Shown here piece by piece: positions 8,018-17,710 of a stretch of 36,600 nt of DNA. The DNA is from Acetobacteraceae bacterium. Lineage in GTDB: Bacteria > Pseudomonadota > Alphaproteobacteria > Acetobacterales > Acetobacteraceae. The notes below the pieces were generated by a model, which saw only the letters and a program-made list of their open reading frames with translations, searched no databases and was not told the DNA's origin. The position numbers were made by a program, and so were the translations under genes. The stretch is from contig DAHXNW010000104.1 of assembly GCA_027365195.1 (NCBI GenBank), forward strand, positions 1-36,600, written 5' to 3'. Every line of letters begins with the position of its first letter. Position 1 is the first letter of the stretch.

Positions 8018-9322
8018 ATGCCCGAGGCCCTACCGCACGCCGCCGCGCTGAGCCCGGCCGACATCCGCCGCGCGGTGCTCGCCTCGGTCATCGGCAACGC
8101 ACTCGAATGGTTCGATTTTCTGATCTATGGCTCGTTCGCCGCAGTGATCGGCGCGGTGTTCTTCCCCTCCAGCGACCCGACGCTGTCGCAGATCCTGGTG
8201 TTCGCGACCTTCGGCGTCGGCTTCGTGGTGCGCCCGTTCGGCGGCATCCTGATCGGCATGTATGCCGATCGCGCCGGGCGGCAACGCGCGCTGTCGCTGC
8301 TCATCGTGCTGATGGCCGCCGGCACGGTGGCGCTCGGCCTCACGCCGAGCTACGCCAGCATCGGCATCGGAGCGCCGATCATCATCGTCGCCGCACGCAT
8401 TCTGCAAGGGATCTCGGTCGGCGGCGAATTCGCCTCGGCGACAGCGATGCTGGTGGAATACGCGCCGCCCTCGCGCAAGCTGTTCTACGGCTCGTTCCAG
8501 ATGGTGTCGCAATCCTTCGCCGTCACCTTCGCCGCCGGCTGCGCCTTTCTGCTCACCGCCCTGCTCAGCCCGGCGCATCTGCATGCCTGGGGCTGGCGGC
8601 TGCCGTTCCTGCTCGGCGGGCTGGTCGGGCCGATCGGCTTTTACATCCGCCGCCGCGTCGCCGAATCGCCGGAGTTCGTGCGCCTGCGCCAGACCATGCC
8701 GGCGCGGCAGCGCGCGCCGATCGCACTGCTGCTGGGCCACCATCTGCCGCGCGTGCTCTGCGCCATCGGCGTCATTCTCGCCGGCACCGCATCGACCTAT
8801 CTGTGGAATTTCTATCTGCCGGTCTATGCCACCCATACGCTCGGCCTGCCGGCGACGGCGCCGCTGCTCGGCGTGGTCGCCGGCGGCTTGCTCGGCATGA
8901 TCATCAACCCGCTCTCTGGCAAGCTCGCCGACCGGGTCGGTGCCTATGCGGTGTTCCTGCCGCCGGTGATCCTGGCCGGGGTGCTGGCGTTGCCGATGTT
9001 CGCCTTCATCGTCGGCCATCCGACCCGGCTCAATCTGTTCGCCCTGCAGGTCGGCGCCACGCTCGTGCTGGGCTGGATGGCCGGACCGATGCCCGGCCTG
9101 CTCGCCGGCATGTTTCCGACCGAAGTGCGCTCGACCGGCATGGCGCTGTCCTACAACGTCTCGGTGACTTTATTCGGCGGCCTCGCGCCATTCACCGTCA
9201 CCTTCATCACCCGGCTCACCCACAGCAGCATGTCGCCGGCCTATTACCTCACCGCCGCCGCCGCGCTCTCGCTGATCCTGGTGCTCGGCTTCCGCCCACG
9301 CGAGATGCGGGCGCAAGCATGA
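8018..9322 (+). CDS. MFS transporter, metabolite:H+ symporter (MHS) family
   Basis: A 434-residue protein with twelve likely membrane segments. The start NALEWFDFLIYG and the loop 2-3 motif RPFGGILIGMYADRAGR are typical of the MHS subfamily (ProP, KgtP, ShiA, citrate-proton symporters). GEFASATAMLVEYAP in the central part is also characteristic. It would import a small organic acid or zwitterion with protons, and the substrate cannot be assigned. ATG at 8018 follows AAGGAG at good spacing, whereas an upstream in-frame start (7982) has no ribosome site and adds a basic, unconserved tail. The 122-base divergent spacer shows no convincing promoter. Confidence 0.9.
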   Translation: MPEALPHAAALSPADIRRAVLASVIGNALEWFDFLIYGSFAAVIGAVFFPSSDPTLSQILVFATFGVGFVVRPFGGILIGMYADRAGRQRALSLLIVLMAAGTVALGLTPSYASIGIGAPIIIVAARILQGISVGGEFASATAMLVEYAPPSRKLFYGSFQMVSQSFAVTFAAGCAFLLTALLSPAHLHAWGWRLPFLLGGLVGPIGFYIRRRVAESPEFVRLRQTMPARQRAPIALLLGHHLPRVLCAIGVILAGTASTYLWNFYLPVYATHTLGLPATAPLLGVVAGGLLGMIINPLSGKLADRVGAYAVFLPPVILAGVLALPMFAFIVGHPTRLNLFALQVGATLVLGWMAGPMPGLLAGMFPTEVRSTGMALSYNVSVTLFGGLAPFTVTFITRLTHSSMSPAYYLTAAAALSLILVLGFRPREMRAQA

Positions 9323-9331
9323 TGGGGCCAT

Positions 9332-9461
9332 GGTAGTGGGTCAGTTTGGAAAGCAAGCCGGCGCCGGCCCGCACCCCCACCCGGCCACCCATTCAGTATA
9401 CTGTCGTGGGTGGCCGGGGGGGGGTGCGGGCCGGTGCCGAACTTCAAACTGACCCACTACC
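9332..9461. mobile_element. 130-bp MITE-like element with 17-bp terminal inverted repeats and 8-bp target duplication
   Basis: The ends are perfect inverted repeats, GGTAGTGGGTCAGTTTG (9332-9348) and its complement (9445-9461). They are flanked directly by the identical octamer GGGGCCAT (9324-9331 and 9462-9469), as expected of a target-site duplication. The interior contains copy 3 of the GC palindrome. There is no coding capacity, so it would be mobilised in trans. An 8-bp duplication occurs in several IS families, and the family cannot be named from the ends alone. Confidence 0.8.
9360..9438. repeat. GC-rich palindromic repeat, copy 3 (inside the MITE-like element)
   Basis: Arms GGCGCCGGCCCGCACCC / GGGTGCGGGCCGGTGCC around a central CAGTATACTG match copies 1 and 2. 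It diverges at the outer ends, where it joins the 17-bp terminal repeats. Confidence 0.85.
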
Positions 9462-9552
9462 GGGGCCATTGCCGATGGTGCCATGCGGCCATTAGAAAGA
9501 CTGCGAACGATCGCCCCGAGCCCGCCCCTTCATATCCAGGAGTTGCCTGCCG

Positions 9553-10770
9553 ATGACCGACCCCGCCTCCCGCCGTGCCCTGCTCGGCGGTTTTGCCGCA
9601 GGCGCACTGATGCTCGCCCGTCCGGGTGCTTCCCGCGCGCAGCCGGCGAGCGTGAAGCTCGGTCTGCTGCACCCGGTCACGGGCGCCTTCGCCTATGAGG
9701 GCGGACAGGGTCGGCGCGGTGCGCAGTTGGCGATCGAGGAGATCAACGCGGCGGGCGGCATCCGCTCGCTCGGCGGCGCGCGGATCGAGCCGGTGCTGGC
9801 GGATGCGCAATCGAGCCCGGACGCGGCGGTCGCCGAGGTCGATCGGCTGGACAGCGCCGGGGTTTGCGCCATCCAGGGCGGCTTCGCCAGCAACATCGGC
9901 CTCGCCGCCACCCAGCAGGCGGCGCGGCACGATCTGCTGTTCCTGTGCGATGTCTGCGTCGCCGATCAGATCGTGCAGCGCGGCCTCACCAACACCTTCC
10001 GCTTCGGCCCCGGCTTCGGCAAAGTGGTGCAGACTGGTCTCACCAACCTCGTGGCGATCAACGATGCCGCCGGCAAACCGGCGAAGACCGTGGTGATCGT
10101 GCATGAGGACGGCGCCTTCGGCGGCGGCATGGCGAAGCTGCTGGCCGCCCAGTTGCCCGGCCTCGGCTTCACCGTGCTCGACTCGCTGAGCCACCCGACG
10201 CCGCAGCGCGATTTCACCACCATCGCACTCCGTGTGCGCAAGGCCGCCCCCGATCTGATCATCCCGTCCAACTACAAGAACGAATTCATCCTGATGGCGC
10301 GCGCCTTCGCGCAGCAGCACGTGCGCCCGAAGGTCGCGACCTACGCCATTCTCGGCGGCGCCGCCTCCAACCCCTCCTTCGCGCAGCAATATCCCGCACC
10401 GGCGCAATACATCATGGATTGCAACAACTGGTACGATCCGCTGAAGCCGCTCTCGCAGGCATTCCGCAAGACCGTCGCGGCACGCGGCTGGGATCTGACC
10501 TATGAGCTGATGTTGAACTACGCCGGCGCCCGCGTGCTGGCGCATGCGATCGAGGCCGCCGGGAGCACCGATCGCGCCAAAGTCATCGCCGCCATGGCCG
10601 CGTCGAGCTACAGCGACACCATCATGCCCTATGGGCCGACGCATTTCGTGAATGGACAGAATGCAGGCGCGCAGCCGATCAACACGCAGATCCAGAACGG
10701 CCAGATCACCGTCGTCTATCCGGCGCAATATGCGTCGGCCAAGGTCGTCTACCCGCGTCCAGCCGGCTAA
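9553..10770 (+). CDS. ABC transporter substrate-binding protein, LivK/HAAT family
   Basis: A 405-residue periplasmic binding protein of the type 1 (leucine/amide) fold. The N-terminus SRRALLGGF plus a hydrophobic run to about residue 30 is a Tat- or Sec-type signal. The mature protein begins VKLGLLHPVTGAFAYEG, with AIEEINAAGG a few helices on, as in LivK-like proteins. The ATG follows AGGAG. It is first in an operon with two permeases, two ATPases and hydantoinase-type enzymes, so the ligand is more likely a cyclic amide, ureide or amino-acid derivative than leucine itself. That is inference from context. The MITE-like element lies 92 bases upstream, and no clear promoter was seen in that gap. 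Confidence 0.9.
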   Translation: MTDPASRRALLGGFAAGALMLARPGASRAQPASVKLGLLHPVTGAFAYEGGQGRRGAQLAIEEINAAGGIRSLGGARIEPVLADAQSSPDAAVAEVDRLDSAGVCAIQGGFASNIGLAATQQAARHDLLFLCDVCVADQIVQRGLTNTFRFGPGFGKVVQTGLTNLVAINDAAGKPAKTVVIVHEDGAFGGGMAKLLAAQLPGLGFTVLDSLSHPTPQRDFTTIALRVRKAAPDLIIPSNYKNEFILMARAFAQQHVRPKVATYAILGGAASNPSFAQQYPAPAQYIMDCNNWYDPLKPLSQAFRKTVAARGWDLTYELMLNYAGARVLAHAIEAAGSTDRAKVIAAMAASSYSDTIMPYGPTHFVNGQNAGAQPINTQIQNGQITVVYPAQYASAKVVYPRPAG

Positions 10771-10776
10771 CCACCG

Positions 10777-11649
10777 ATGGCTTGGGATCTGCTGCTGCCG
10801 GCCGTGCTCGACGGGCTGACCAACGGGGCTGTCTACGCGCTGGTGGCGCTCGGCCTCACGTTGATCTACGGCGTGCTGCACATCATCAACTTCGCCCATG
10901 GCAGTCTGCTGATGCTGGCGCTCTATGCGGCCTATTTTCTCTACAGCCTGCTCGGCATCAGCCCCTATGCGGCGCTGCCGATCCTGATGCCGGCGTTTTT
11001 CGCCCTCGGCTATGGGGTGCAGCGCTGGATCGTCGCCCCGGCGAGCCATGGGCGCGAGCAGAACGTGCTGATGATCACCCTCGGTCTCGCCATCGTGCTC
11101 GATAATCTCGCCCTCTACGCCTTCACCTCGACCACCCGCAGCATCGATTTGCCGCTCGCCGGCGAGAGCATCGATTTCGGCGTCGCGGTGATCGGCGTGC
11201 CGAAGCTGATCGCCTGCGCAGGGGCGCTGCTGCTGGCCGGCGCGCTGTGGCTGATGCTCGCGCGCACCGATCTGGGCCGCGCCATCCGCGCGGTGGCGCG
11301 CGAGCCGGAGGGGGCGCGGCTGGTCGGGATTCGCGTGGAGCGGATCTACGCCATCACCTTCGGCATCGGCACCGCCTGCGTCGCCGCCAGCGCCTGTCTG
11401 CTGCTGCCGAGCTTCTACGTCACGCCGCAAGTCGGCTACGCCTTCGTCCTGATCGCCTTTACCACCGTGGTGCTCGGCGGCATGGGCAGCCTGCCCGGCG
11501 CGCTGCTGGCCGGGCTGCTGCTCGGGGTGATCGAGGCGGTGAGCGGACTCTATCTCGGTGAGAGCCTGGGGCAGCTCGGCATCTATGCCGTGTTCATCCT
11601 GATCCTGCTGTTCCGCCCCACCGGCCTGTTCGGGGCGCGGGCGGCGTGA
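10777..11649 (+). CDS. ABC transporter permease, LivH type
   Basis: A 290-residue inner-membrane permease with about eight hydrophobic segments. The N-terminal sequence GLTLIYGVLHIINFAHGSLLM is diagnostic of LivH-type subunits of HAAT importers, and the C-terminus VLILLFRPTGLFG is equally typical. It begins six bases after the binding-protein stop and overlaps the next permease by four bases (GTGA). It pairs with that permease to form the membrane channel. Confidence 0.93.
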   Translation: MAWDLLLPAVLDGLTNGAVYALVALGLTLIYGVLHIINFAHGSLLMLALYAAYFLYSLLGISPYAALPILMPAFFALGYGVQRWIVAPASHGREQNVLMITLGLAIVLDNLALYAFTSTTRSIDLPLAGESIDFGVAVIGVPKLIACAGALLLAGALWLMLARTDLGRAIRAVAREPEGARLVGIRVERIYAITFGIGTACVAASACLLLPSFYVTPQVGYAFVLIAFTTVVLGGMGSLPGALLAGLLLGVIEAVSGLYLGESLGQLGIYAVFILILLFRPTGLFGARAA

Positions 11650-12581
11650 AGGCTCTCCTTCCAGGAACCGCCGTGCTGGCCGCGCTCGGTGTACTGCCCT
11701 GGCTCGCCGGCAGCGGTTTCTGGCTGACCAGCGCGACCTTGGTGCTGCTCTATGCGCTGCTCGGGCAGTCCTGGAACGTGCTGGGCGGCTATGGCGGGCA
11801 GTATTCCTTCGGCCAGGCGCTGTTTTTCGGCGCCGGGGCGTTCGCCAGCGGCGTGTTGCAGATCCGTCTCGGCGTGAATGCGTGGCTCGCGGCGGCGCTC
11901 GGCATCGGCGCCGGGGCGGCGCTCGGCGCGGCGGTTGGCTGGCTGGTGTTCCGCTACCGGCTGCGCGGCTCCTATTTCGCCCTCGTGACGCTGGCCTTCG
12001 CCGAACTCGCGCGCATCCTGGTCGCCGCCTTCGCCTTCACCGGCGGCGGGTTCGGCCTGCTGGTGCCGCTCAGGCGCGGCGCCGCGACGTTCCAATTCGC
12101 CGATCCGCGCATACCCTATACGCTGCTCTGGCTGGTGGTGGTCGGCAGTTGCCTGCTCGGGCTGTGGCTGGAGCGCTCGCGCTTCGGTGCCCGGCTGCTG
12201 GCGCTACGCGAGAACGAGGCGGCGGCGCAGGCGCTCGGCGTGGCACCGGTGCGGTTGAAGACGCAGGCGATCACCCTCTCCGCCGCCCTCGCCGCCACCG
12301 CGGGGGTATTCTATCTGCAAATTTTTCTGTTCGTCGACAGCGGCGGTGGCTTCGGCCCGGCGATGTCGATCGCCGCCCTGCTGGCGCCGATCATCGGCGG
12401 GCTCGGCACGCCGTTCGGCGCGCTCTATGGCGCGGTGCTGATGCATCTGCTCGGCGAGGCGGCAAAGCGGGTGAGCGGCCATGCGCCGGGCCTCGATCTG
12501 GCGTTCTACGGCGTCATCCTGCTGCTGATGCTGCGTTTTCTGCCGGCCGGCCTCGCCGGCATCGGGCGCCGCGATGCTTGA
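11646..12581 (+). CDS. ABC transporter permease, LivM type
   Basis: A 311-residue permease with the LivM signature GQSWNVLGGYGGQYSFGQALFFG near residues 38-60 and the conserved LRENEAAAQALGV cytoplasmic loop that contacts the ATPases. GTG start at 11646 overlaps the upstream TGA, suggesting coupled translation. Its 3' end overlaps the start of the LivG-type ATPase by eight bases. Confidence 0.92.
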   Translation: MKALLPGTAVLAALGVLPWLAGSGFWLTSATLVLLYALLGQSWNVLGGYGGQYSFGQALFFGAGAFASGVLQIRLGVNAWLAAALGIGAGAALGAAVGWLVFRYRLRGSYFALVTLAFAELARILVAAFAFTGGGFGLLVPLRRGAATFQFADPRIPYTLLWLVVVGSCLLGLWLERSRFGARLLALRENEAAAQALGVAPVRLKTQAITLSAALAATAGVFYLQIFLFVDSGGGFGPAMSIAALLAPIIGGLGTPFGALYGAVLMHLLGEAAKRVSGHAPGLDLAFYGVILLLMLRFLPAGLAGIGRRDA

Positions 12582-13300
12582 GGTTGCCGGACTGAGCAAA
12601 AGTTTCGGCGGCCTGCACGCGGTGCGGGATGCCTCGCTCGTCCTCGCGCCGGGCGAAATCCTCGGGCTGATCGGGCCGAACGGCGCCGGCAAGACCACGC
12701 TGTTCGGGTTGATCTCGGGCTTCATCGCGCCTGACGCCGGCACGGTGCGGCTCGATGGCGCTGCGATCACCGGGCTGCCGCCGGAGGCGATCTGCGCGCG
12801 CGGCCTCGCCCGCACGTTTCAGATCGTGCAGCCCTTTGGCCGGCTCAGCGTGCGCGAAAACATCGCCATCGGCGCGCATCTGCATGAGCCGCGCCGCGCC
12901 GCGGCCCTGGCGGCAGCGGGCACGGTGGCCGGCCGGCTCGGTCTCACCGACCGGCTCGATCAGCCGGCGCGCACCCTCACGCTCGCCGGGCGCAAGCGGC
13001 TGGAGGTGGCGCGCGCGCTCGCCACCAGCCCGCGCGTGCTACTGCTCGACGAAGTGATGGCCGGGCTCAACCCGAGCGAGATCGCCGACTTGCTGCCGCT
13101 GGTGCGCGCCATCGCGGACTCCGGCGTCGGCATCGTGATGATCGAGCATGTGATGCAGGCGGTGGTGAATTTATGCGCGCGCGTGTGCGTGCTGAACCAC
13201 GGCAGCGTGATCGCGCGCGGCAGCCCGGCCGAGATCGCCACCGATGCGCGGGTGGTGGAAGCCTATCTCGGCCATGGCGCCGCGGCGCGGTTGGGCCGCC

Positions 13301-13311
<11 letters not shown>
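12574..13311 (+). CDS. ABC transporter ATP-binding protein, LivG type
   Basis: A 245-residue ATPase. Walker A is GPNGAGKTT and the Walker B region is VLLLDEVMAGLNPSE. The signature loop is the LivG-type variant LAGRKRLEVARAL instead of LSGGQ, which is common in this subfamily. It drives substrate import with the LivF-type partner. ATG at 12574 lies inside the end of the permease gene. Confidence 0.93.
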
Positions 13312-14005
<694 letters not shown>

Positions 14006-14009
14006 AACC

Positions 14010-15665
14010 ATGCTCGATCCGGTGACGCTCGCGGTGCTGCAAGGCAGGCTGGAACAGATCGCCGACGAGATGGACGCGAGCCTGTTCCGCGCCGCCTTCA
14101 ACCCCACCATCGCCGAAGCGCGCGACGCGAGTCACGGGCTGTACGACGCGGCGAGCGGCGAGACGCTGGTGCAAGGCAAGGCGGGATTGCCGATCTTCGT
14201 CGGCGCGATGGCCTATGCGGTACGCGCGGTGATCGGGCATGCGGCGAAGACGGGCGATCTCGCCGAGGGCGATGTGTTCCTGTTCAACGACCCCTATGAC
14301 GGCGGCACGCATCTGTCGGATTTCAAGCTAGTGCGGCCGTATTTCCGTGACGACGCGCTGTTCTGCTGGCTCGCCTCGGTCGGCCATTGGCACGATGTCG
14401 GCGGCAATGTGCCGGGCAACTACAACCCGAGCGCGCGGGAGTGCTTCCAGGAAGGCATGCTGATCCCGCCGGTGCGCCTCTATGCCGCCGGCGTGCTGCG
14501 CTCCGACATCATCGACATCGTGCTCGCCAACAGCCGGCTGCCGGGCAGTGCCTATGGCGATCTGCACGGGCAGATCAATGCGCTCGATCTCGGCGCCAAG
14601 CGGCTCGATGCGCTGCTCGACGAGCATGGCGCGGCGAGCGTCGCCGGGGCTTTCGTCGCCTTGCGCGCCCGCGCGGCACGGCTGATGCGCGCCAATATCG
14701 CCGAATTGCCCGACGGCCACTACAGCGCCGAGGATTTCCTCGACAACGACGGCGCCAGCGACACGCCGTTGCGTATCGCGCTCGACCTGACGATCGCCGG
14801 CGAGCGTCTGGTGCTGGATTTCTCGCGCAGCGCGCCTGCTTGTCTCGGGCCGCTCAACATCGCGCGCTCGACCGCGATCGCCGCCTGCTACGTGGCGCTC
14901 AAGCATGTGTTTCGCGACGTGCCGGCGAATGCCGGGGTGCTAGAGCCGGTCGAGGTGATCATCGCCGAGGGATCGCTGCTCGATGCGCGCTGGCCGAAGC
15001 CGGTGGGCGGCTATACCGAGACCATCCTGCGGCTGATCGACGTCGTTTTCGTGGCGCTCGCCGAGGCCGCACCGGAGCGGGTGAACGGCTGCGCCTATGG
15101 CACCATCAACGCGCTCTCGATCGCCGGCCATCGCGCCGACGGTCGGCGCTTCGTGATGTTCTCCTTCTTCGGTGGCGGCCATGGCGGCCATCCCGAGGGC
15201 GACGGGTTGAACCATGGCAACGCGCCGATTTCCACCGCCACCATCCCGCCGGTGGAAATTCTCGAAGCCGCCTATCCAGTGCTGTTCCGGCAATGGGCGT
15301 TGCGGCCCGATAGCGGCGGCGCCGGGCGGCAGCGCGGCGGCCTCGGCGCGATCTATGAAATCGAACTGCTAGAATCACATGCGGACGTGTTCCTGTTCGG
15401 CGAGCGCGCCCGCTTCGCCCCACCCGGCGTGTGCGGCGGCGGCCCGGGGGCGCTCAACCGGTTCACCGTGCTGACGCGCGCGGGCGACGTGACACCGCCG
15501 CTCGGCGCCAAGCTGGTCGGCTTTTCGCTCGCGCGCGGCGAGCGGGTGCGGCTCGAAACCCCCGGCGGCGGCGGCTACGGCCCGGCGGCCGAGCGCGCGC
15601 CCTCCGCCATCGCCGCCGATCTCGCGCTCGGCTATAGTACGCTGGCCGGGGAGTGCGGCGCGTGA
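14010..15665 (+). CDS. hyuB: Hydantoinase B / oxoprolinase-type beta subunit
   Basis: A 551-residue protein of the HyuB family (PF02538), the partner of HyuA in ATP-dependent N-methylhydantoinase, 5-oxoprolinase and acetone-carboxylase-like enzymes. Typical stretches include DEMDASLFRAAFNPTI near the N-terminus, LFNDPYDGGTHLSDF, and a glycine-rich tail with ETPGGGGYG. The start at 14010 (MLDPVTLAVLQGRL) matches family members. An upstream in-frame start would run through the livF gene. The position directly after a five-gene importer suggests it acts on the imported compound, probably a hydantoin or other five-membered cyclic amide. Exact substrate is unknown. Confidence 0.92.
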   Translation: MLDPVTLAVLQGRLEQIADEMDASLFRAAFNPTIAEARDASHGLYDAASGETLVQGKAGLPIFVGAMAYAVRAVIGHAAKTGDLAEGDVFLFNDPYDGGTHLSDFKLVRPYFRDDALFCWLASVGHWHDVGGNVPGNYNPSARECFQEGMLIPPVRLYAAGVLRSDIIDIVLANSRLPGSAYGDLHGQINALDLGAKRLDALLDEHGAASVAGAFVALRARAARLMRANIAELPDGHYSAEDFLDNDGASDTPLRIALDLTIAGERLVLDFSRSAPACLGPLNIARSTAIAACYVALKHVFRDVPANAGVLEPVEVIIAEGSLLDARWPKPVGGYTETILRLIDVVFVALAEAAPERVNGCAYGTINALSIAGHRADGRRFVMFSFFGGGHGGHPEGDGLNHGNAPISTATIPPVEILEAAYPVLFRQWALRPDSGGAGRQRGGLGAIYEIELLESHADVFLFGERARFAPPGVCGGGPGALNRFTVLTRAGDVTPPLGAKLVGFSLARGERVRLETPGGGGYGPAAERAPSAIAADLALGYSTLAGECGA

Positions 15666-17710
15666 GCGGGGCGTCGCTGGTCGTCGGCGTCGATGTCGGT
15701 GGCACCTTCACCGATCTGTTCTTTCTCGACGAGGCGAGCGGTCGCTGCTGGATCGGCAAGGTGCCGTCCACGCGCGGGCGCGAGGCGGAGGGTTTTCTCG
15801 CCGGCCTCGCCGATCTCGCGCCTGGCGACATCCGCACCATCGTGCATGGCACCACGGTCGGCACCAATGCGCTGCTGGAGCGGCGCGGCGGTAAGGCGGC
15901 ACTGCTCACCACCGAGGGCTTCCGCGACGTGCTGGAGATGCGCCGGCGCGACCGGCCACGCACCTGGGGGCTGTGGGGGCAGTTCACCCCGGTGGTGCCA
16001 CGCGACCGGCGGCGCGAAGTGGCCGAGCGCATCCGCGCCGACGGCAGCATCGATACGCCACTGGACGAGGACAGCCTCGTCGCAGAAGCCCGCGCGCTGC
16101 TGGCCGAGGGGGTGGAGGCGCTGGCGGTGTGCTTCATCAACGCCTATGCCAACCCGGCGCATGAGCGCCGCGCCGGCGCGTTGCTGCGCGCCCTCTGGCC
16201 GAATGACTACGTCACGATTTCGAGCGACATTCTGCCGGAAATCCGCGAGTTCGAGCGTACCTCCACCACCGTGCTGAACGCCTATCTGCAGCCCGTGGTG
16301 GCACGCTATCTGGACCGGCTGGAGCAGGATCTGGCCACCGCCGGCATCACCGGACAATTGCTCATCGTGCAGTCGAACGGCGGGGTGATGAGTGTCGCCG
16401 ACGCCCGCGCCCGGCCGGTGCGCACCGCCCTCTCCGGCCCGGCGGCCGGGGTGATCGCGGCGGCGCATATCGCCGCCTCGGCGGGTTTCGCCAATGTGGT
16501 GACCGGCGATGTCGGCGGCACCAGTTTCGACGTCTCGCTGATCGCCAATGGAGAGACCGCGATCGCGGCGCAGAGCAGCCTCGATTTCGGCCTCGTGGTG
16601 CGCACGCCGATGATCGAGATCACCACCATCGGCGCCGGCGGCGGCTCCATCGCCTGGGTGGATCGCGGCGGATTGTTGCAGATCGGCCCGGAATCGGCCG
16701 GCGCCATCCCCGGCCCCGCCTGCTACGGTGCCGGCGGAGAACGCCCCACGCTGACCGACGCGCAGGTGCTGCTCGGGCGCATCAACGCCGAGCGGCCGAT
16801 CGGCGGCAAGCTCGCGGCCCTCGATGTCGCGGCGGCGCGGGCGGCGATCGTCCGCGACGTCGCAACCCCGCTCGGCCTCACGGCGGAGGCGGCGGCGGAG
16901 GCGATCCTGCGCGTCGCGAACAGCCGCATGGCCGGGGCGATCAGGCTCGTGTCGATCGAGCGCGGGCATGATCCGCGCGATTTCGCCCTGATGCCCTTCG
17001 GCGGCGGCGGCGGGCTGCACGCCGGGGCGCTGCTGCGCGAAGTCGGGCTGCGCTGCGCGCTGCTGCCGCGCTTTCCCGGCGTGACCAGCGCGCTCGGCTG
17101 CGTCATCGCCGACATGCGGCATGATTTCGTCCAAACCCTCAACCGCCCGCTCGCCGCCCTCGACACCGCTGCCCTGCATAGGGAAATCCAGCGCTGCGCG
17201 GCAGAGGGTGCCGCACTGCTGGAACGCGCGGGCGTCGCGTTCACCGGGCGCGAGATCGCGGTCGGCCTGGATATGCTGTATCAGGGCCAGACCCACAGCG
17301 TCGCCGTGAAGCTGGACTGGCAGGATGCCAGACCGCCCGACCGAGGCGCCATCGCCGAGGCCTTCGCCACGCGCTACCGCGCCGTCTATGGGGGGGTGCT
17401 GGCGGATATCGCGCCCTTGGTGATGAACCTACACGTCGCCGTCATCGGCCGCCGGCCGAAGCTCGATCTCGCCGCCCTCGCGCCGCAGAGTGGCAGCCTG
17501 GAAGAAGCCCGGCGCGGCACGCGGGCGGTGTTCGCGGATGGCGCCTGGCACACGGCGCCGGTGTTCGACCGCGCGACACTGCCGATCGATGCCTGCGTCA
17601 TGGGCCCCGCCGTGCTGGAGCAGGCGGACACCACCATCTTCGTCGATCGGGGCCTGCGGGCGCGGGTCGATCGCTTCGGCAACGTCATTCTCGAAGGCAT
17701 CGAACCATGA
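15662..17710 (+). CDS. hyuA: Hydantoinase A / oxoprolinase-type alpha subunit
   Basis: A 682-residue protein of the HyuA family with a hydantoinase/oxoprolinase N-terminal domain and the ASKHA-like ATPase core. VGVDVGGTFTDLFFLD at the N-terminus is the phosphate-binding loop. VTGDVGGTSFDVSLI and GAGGGSIAWVDRGG in the middle are family hallmarks. It couples ATP hydrolysis to amide ring opening together with HyuB. GTG at 15662 overlaps the hyuB stop as GTGA and is preceded by GGGGAG. A GTG three codons upstream (15653) is possible. It overlaps the next gene by four bases (ATGA). Confidence 0.92.
   Translation: MSGASLVVGVDVGGTFTDLFFLDEASGRCWIGKVPSTRGREAEGFLAGLADLAPGDIRTIVHGTTVGTNALLERRGGKAALLTTEGFRDVLEMRRRDRPRTWGLWGQFTPVVPRDRRREVAERIRADGSIDTPLDEDSLVAEARALLAEGVEALAVCFINAYANPAHERRAGALLRALWPNDYVTISSDILPEIREFERTSTTVLNAYLQPVVARYLDRLEQDLATAGITGQLLIVQSNGGVMSVADARARPVRTALSGPAAGVIAAAHIAASAGFANVVTGDVGGTSFDVSLIANGETAIAAQSSLDFGLVVRTPMIEITTIGAGGGSIAWVDRGGLLQIGPESAGAIPGPACYGAGGERPTLTDAQVLLGRINAERPIGGKLAALDVAAARAAIVRDVATPLGLTAEAAAEAILRVANSRMAGAIRLVSIERGHDPRDFALMPFGGGGGLHAGALLREVGLRCALLPRFPGVTSALGCVIADMRHDFVQTLNRPLAALDTAALHREIQRCAAEGAALLERAGVAFTGREIAVGLDMLYQGQTHSVAVKLDWQDARPPDRGAIAEAFATRYRAVYGGVLADIAPLVMNLHVAVIGRRPKLDLAALAPQSGSLEEARRGTRAVFADGAWHTAPVFDRATLPIDACVMGPAVLEQADTTIFVDRGLRARVDRFGNVILEGIEP

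Noticed and set aside
9457-11430. A long minus-strand reading frame opposite the binding-protein and permease genes
   Set aside because: Its translation is Arg/His/Gly/Gln-rich with no domain. It mirrors the codon bias of the plus-strand genes, which have clear homologues and ribosome sites.
15632-17296. A 554-codon minus-strand reading frame opposite hyuA
   Set aside because: It covers a well-conserved plus-strand gene and shows only GC-driven composition.
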